Positions 33,469 through 35,082 of a stretch of 35,082 nt of DNA are shown here, piece by piece. The stretch comes from Lachnospiraceae bacterium (GTDB lineage: Bacteria > Bacillota > Clostridia > Lachnospirales > Lachnospiraceae). Position 1 is the first letter of the stretch. Every line of letters begins with the position of its first letter. Position numbers and translations under genes: made by a program. Location of the stretch: assembly GCA_018056425.1 (NCBI GenBank), contig JAGPFR010000025.1, positions 1 through 35,082 of the forward strand, read 5' to 3'. The notes beneath the pieces were generated by a model, which saw nothing but the letters and a program-made list of their open reading frames with translations, made no database searches and had not been told where the DNA came from.

Positions 33469-34219
33469 ATGAATGAACATGACCGGAACAATATAAAGCG
33501 TTTCATGGAACTGGCTGAGAGGGCAAGACAAAGCGGGATATATACTTACTCCAGCTTTCATTCGGCGAGAACGGCAAGTCTGGCTTACGAAGTGGCGGAT
33601 GAGCATGAAGTCAGGATGTGGGGTGGAACGCAGGACTGTGAACGGGTGGTCACACGTTTTGGTGACACGCAGGAGATCGCATACGATGAGCCGTTCCCAA
33701 TCCGTATTCTTTATGTCAGACCAAAGCAGGAAAAGTTTGCGGATAAACTGACTCACAGGGATTATCTTGGGGCGATATTAAATCTTGGGATAGAACGCGA
33801 TGTTATCGGTGATATCATCGTTGCGGATCAGGCGGCCTATTTTTTTTGTGCTGGAAGAAATGGCAGATTATATATGTTCGGAGCTTGACCGAATAAAACA
33901 TACGGCGGTAGTTTGCTGCATTACGGAGGAAGTGCCGGAAGACTGCCTTCCGAAGCTTTGTGAGGAAAATATAACCGTATCATCACCCAGACTGGATGCG
34001 ATCATTGCTAAAGTTTACCACATCTCTCGAAGTGAGGCTTTGAAACTCTTTGTGTCGGAAAAAATAACGCTAAACGGAAGGCTGTGCAGGAATCCGGAGA
34101 TATTGCTTAAGGACAACAGCAGGATATCAGTGAGAGGTTACGGCAGGCTTGAATACCGCGGTGAAGAGCATGCCACGAAAAAAGGGAAAACGGGCATAAC
34201 CATATGGCGTTATGTATAG
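33469..34219 (+). pseudogene. ylmH: YlmH-like RNA-binding protein (S4 domain), frameshifted
   Basis: YlmH is an S4-domain RNA-binding protein of the cell-division gene cluster, linked to ribosome function. The first frame (33469 to 33888) gives the N-terminal domain, NNIKRFMELAERARQSGIYTYSSFHS and DYLGAILNLGIERDVIGDIIV, then derails at AYFFCAGRNG. The second frame carries on with VLEEMADYICSELDRIKH and the S4 domain (SPRLDAIIAKVYHISRSEALKLFVSEKITLNGRL) to 34219. The frame changes at a run of eight T (33840-33847); removing one T restores a 249-residue full-length protein (AYFFVLEEM). Nothing else is damaged. An earlier start or ribosome site is unclear (AAGCAGG). Confidence 0.88.
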
Positions 34220-34281
34220 GGTGCCCCATACATTTATTGACCCAAATGTGATAACAGCACAGGAAAAGAGAAGGAATCGAT

Positions 34282-35049
34282 ATGAAATACACGGTGATCA
34301 AAATTCAGGAAGCGGACTATGGGTGTGAAGAAAGGCCTGCAGGTTATGTGCCTGAGGTTGTTATCCGTTTATGCGACGAATCGGGCCGGGAAAGTGAGAT
34401 GGAAGTTCCCGATGCCGATCTTTATGCCCTGGATATAGAAGAGGGCGATTCGGTTTATTTTGACGACGACAATAAGATCAATAAGGTATATCCGGATGTC
34501 AGATACAGGCTGATCCGCAAGGAAGACGGATACGAATGGTACACACTTTTGGATACGGTATGGAGATCTGCATACGGTAATATTTTTCCGGAAGAAGTAT
34601 TTGATGCAAGAGACAGTCACAGAGAAGAAAGGGCTGCTGCGTTTACCGAGGAGAAATTTATCGGAGAAAGAAAGACCGCCTATGTGGCTGAAAAAGACGG
34701 TAAAATAGTTGGCCTGATGTTTGCAACACTTGATTCCGACTATGAATTTTTCAGGAATGACTACGCCGATCTGGTTGCACTTTATGTACATCCGGATTAT
34801 CAGGGAAGGGGAATTGGCAGCGGATTAAGAGACCTTTTCATAAAATGGGCAAAAGAGAAAAAAGCTGACAGATATGTCATAGGTGTATTGAAGGAAAATA
34901 CCAAAGCACGGAAGGTATATGAATCCTGGAGCGGTAAGCTGTCGGAACATCAACATGACTTCACAGTGATGAATACAAGATATCCCGAAGTTTTTATACT
35001 TATAAAATATGAAGTCCGGTCCATTAAGAATCCCGGAAGTATAGTTTAA
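34282..35049 (+). CDS. Two-domain GNAT acetyltransferase
   Basis: The 255-residue product has an N-terminal beta-rich domain of about 72 residues (VIKIQEADYGCEERPAGYVP, EVPDADLYALDIEEGDSVYF) and a C-terminal GNAT domain. Residues 165-180, VALYVHPDYQGRGIGSGLRD, are a near-perfect acetyl-CoA-binding motif A (Q/RxxGxG), followed by IGVLKENTKARKVYESWSG. Such proteins acetylate small molecules or peptides; the substrate is unknown. The N-terminal domain has no family I can name. AGAAGGAA provides a ribosome site. It follows ylmH after 62 bases with no terminator seen. Confidence 0.9.
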   Translation: MKYTVIKIQEADYGCEERPAGYVPEVVIRLCDESGRESEMEVPDADLYALDIEEGDSVYFDDDNKINKVYPDVRYRLIRKEDGYEWYTLLDTVWRSAYGNIFPEEVFDARDSHREERAAAFTEEKFIGERKTAYVAEKDGKIVGLMFATLDSDYEFFRNDYADLVALYVHPDYQGRGIGSGLRDLFIKWAKEKKADRYVIGVLKENTKARKVYESWSGKLSEHQHDFTVMNTRYPEVFILIKYEVRSIKNPGSIV

Positions 35050-35061
35050 GAAGAGGTGCCT

Positions 35062-35082
35062 ATGTTAACAGCTGTATCGCCT
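35062..35082 (+). CDS. Start of a gene cut by the window's right edge
   Basis: ATG at 35062 is preceded by AAGAGGTG, a good ribosome site eight to ten bases away, and the seven visible codons (MLTAVSP) are open. Too short to identify. Confidence 0.4.

Noticed and set aside
1-35082. CRISPR arrays, tRNA or rRNA genes, transposases, prophage genes
   Set aside because: I looked for spaced repeats, cloverleaf-like sequence and the usual protein motifs and found none.

Overview
The window reads as chromosome of a low-to-mid GC anaerobic Firmicute, most probably a Lachnospiraceae member of the Butyrivibrio/Pseudobutyrivibrio type. Evidence: the ecfA-ecfT-truA-rplM-rpsI gene order, strong AGGAGG ribosome sites, a cytoplasmic GH10 xylanase-esterase fusion, a cofactor-independent phosphoglycerate mutase, ferredoxin-tailed aldo/keto reductase and a xylose-isomerase leader. 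No rRNA, tRNA, CRISPR array, transposase or phage gene was seen. The species assignment is inference.

Layout. 1-3031: end of an energy-coupling-factor transporter (ecfA2 fragment, ecfT), truA, then rplM-rpsI behind their own promoter and leader. 3014-3258: a 100-bp duplication of the rpsI tail and terminator with nested hairpins. 3280-7427: a copper island (csoR, copA with a C-terminal CopZ-like domain, an overlapping MFS gene) under a promoter that carries two CsoR-type operators. 7536-15322: mostly single genes: MgtC-like protein, c-di-GMP phosphodiesterase, gpmI, an ECF S component, SGNH hydrolase, acetyltransferase, histidine phosphatase with a monooxygenase remnant joined to its end, and a small membrane protein. 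15477-18361: a two-component system whose kinase is cut by an in-frame TAG. 18488-20557: xylanase-esterase. 20713-23026: LytTR regulator, membrane protein of unknown function and pgeF. 23161-26835: a Cys-tRNA deacylase, small proteins, a membrane-anchored metallophosphoesterase and a uracil permease. 26933-29838, minus strand: four overlapping pseudopilin-type genes, the first being a chimera that begins with 40 codons of xylose isomerase. 30142-35082: flavodoxin, ABM monooxygenase, tcdA, aldo/keto reductase, a frameshifted ylmH and a two-domain acetyltransferase.

The most striking region is 29719-30086. A deletion seems to have joined the xylose-isomerase promoter, operator and first 40 codons to the remains of a pilin operon, so pilins may now be under xylose-type control. 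The same 16-bp operator pattern (GTTAG-N6-CTAAC) also lies at the start of the divergent flavodoxin transcript. The second highlight is copA: its last 66 codons encode a complete CopZ-like domain preceded by an in-frame AGGAG and ATG, so one gene may give both a fused pump and a free copper chaperone.

Several genes are broken: the histidine kinase (TAG), ylmH (extra T in a run of eight), the last pilin (frameshift near its 3' end), the xylA chimera and the monooxygenase remnant. Either this strain is losing accessory functions or some of these are sequence errors; raw reads and close relatives would tell.
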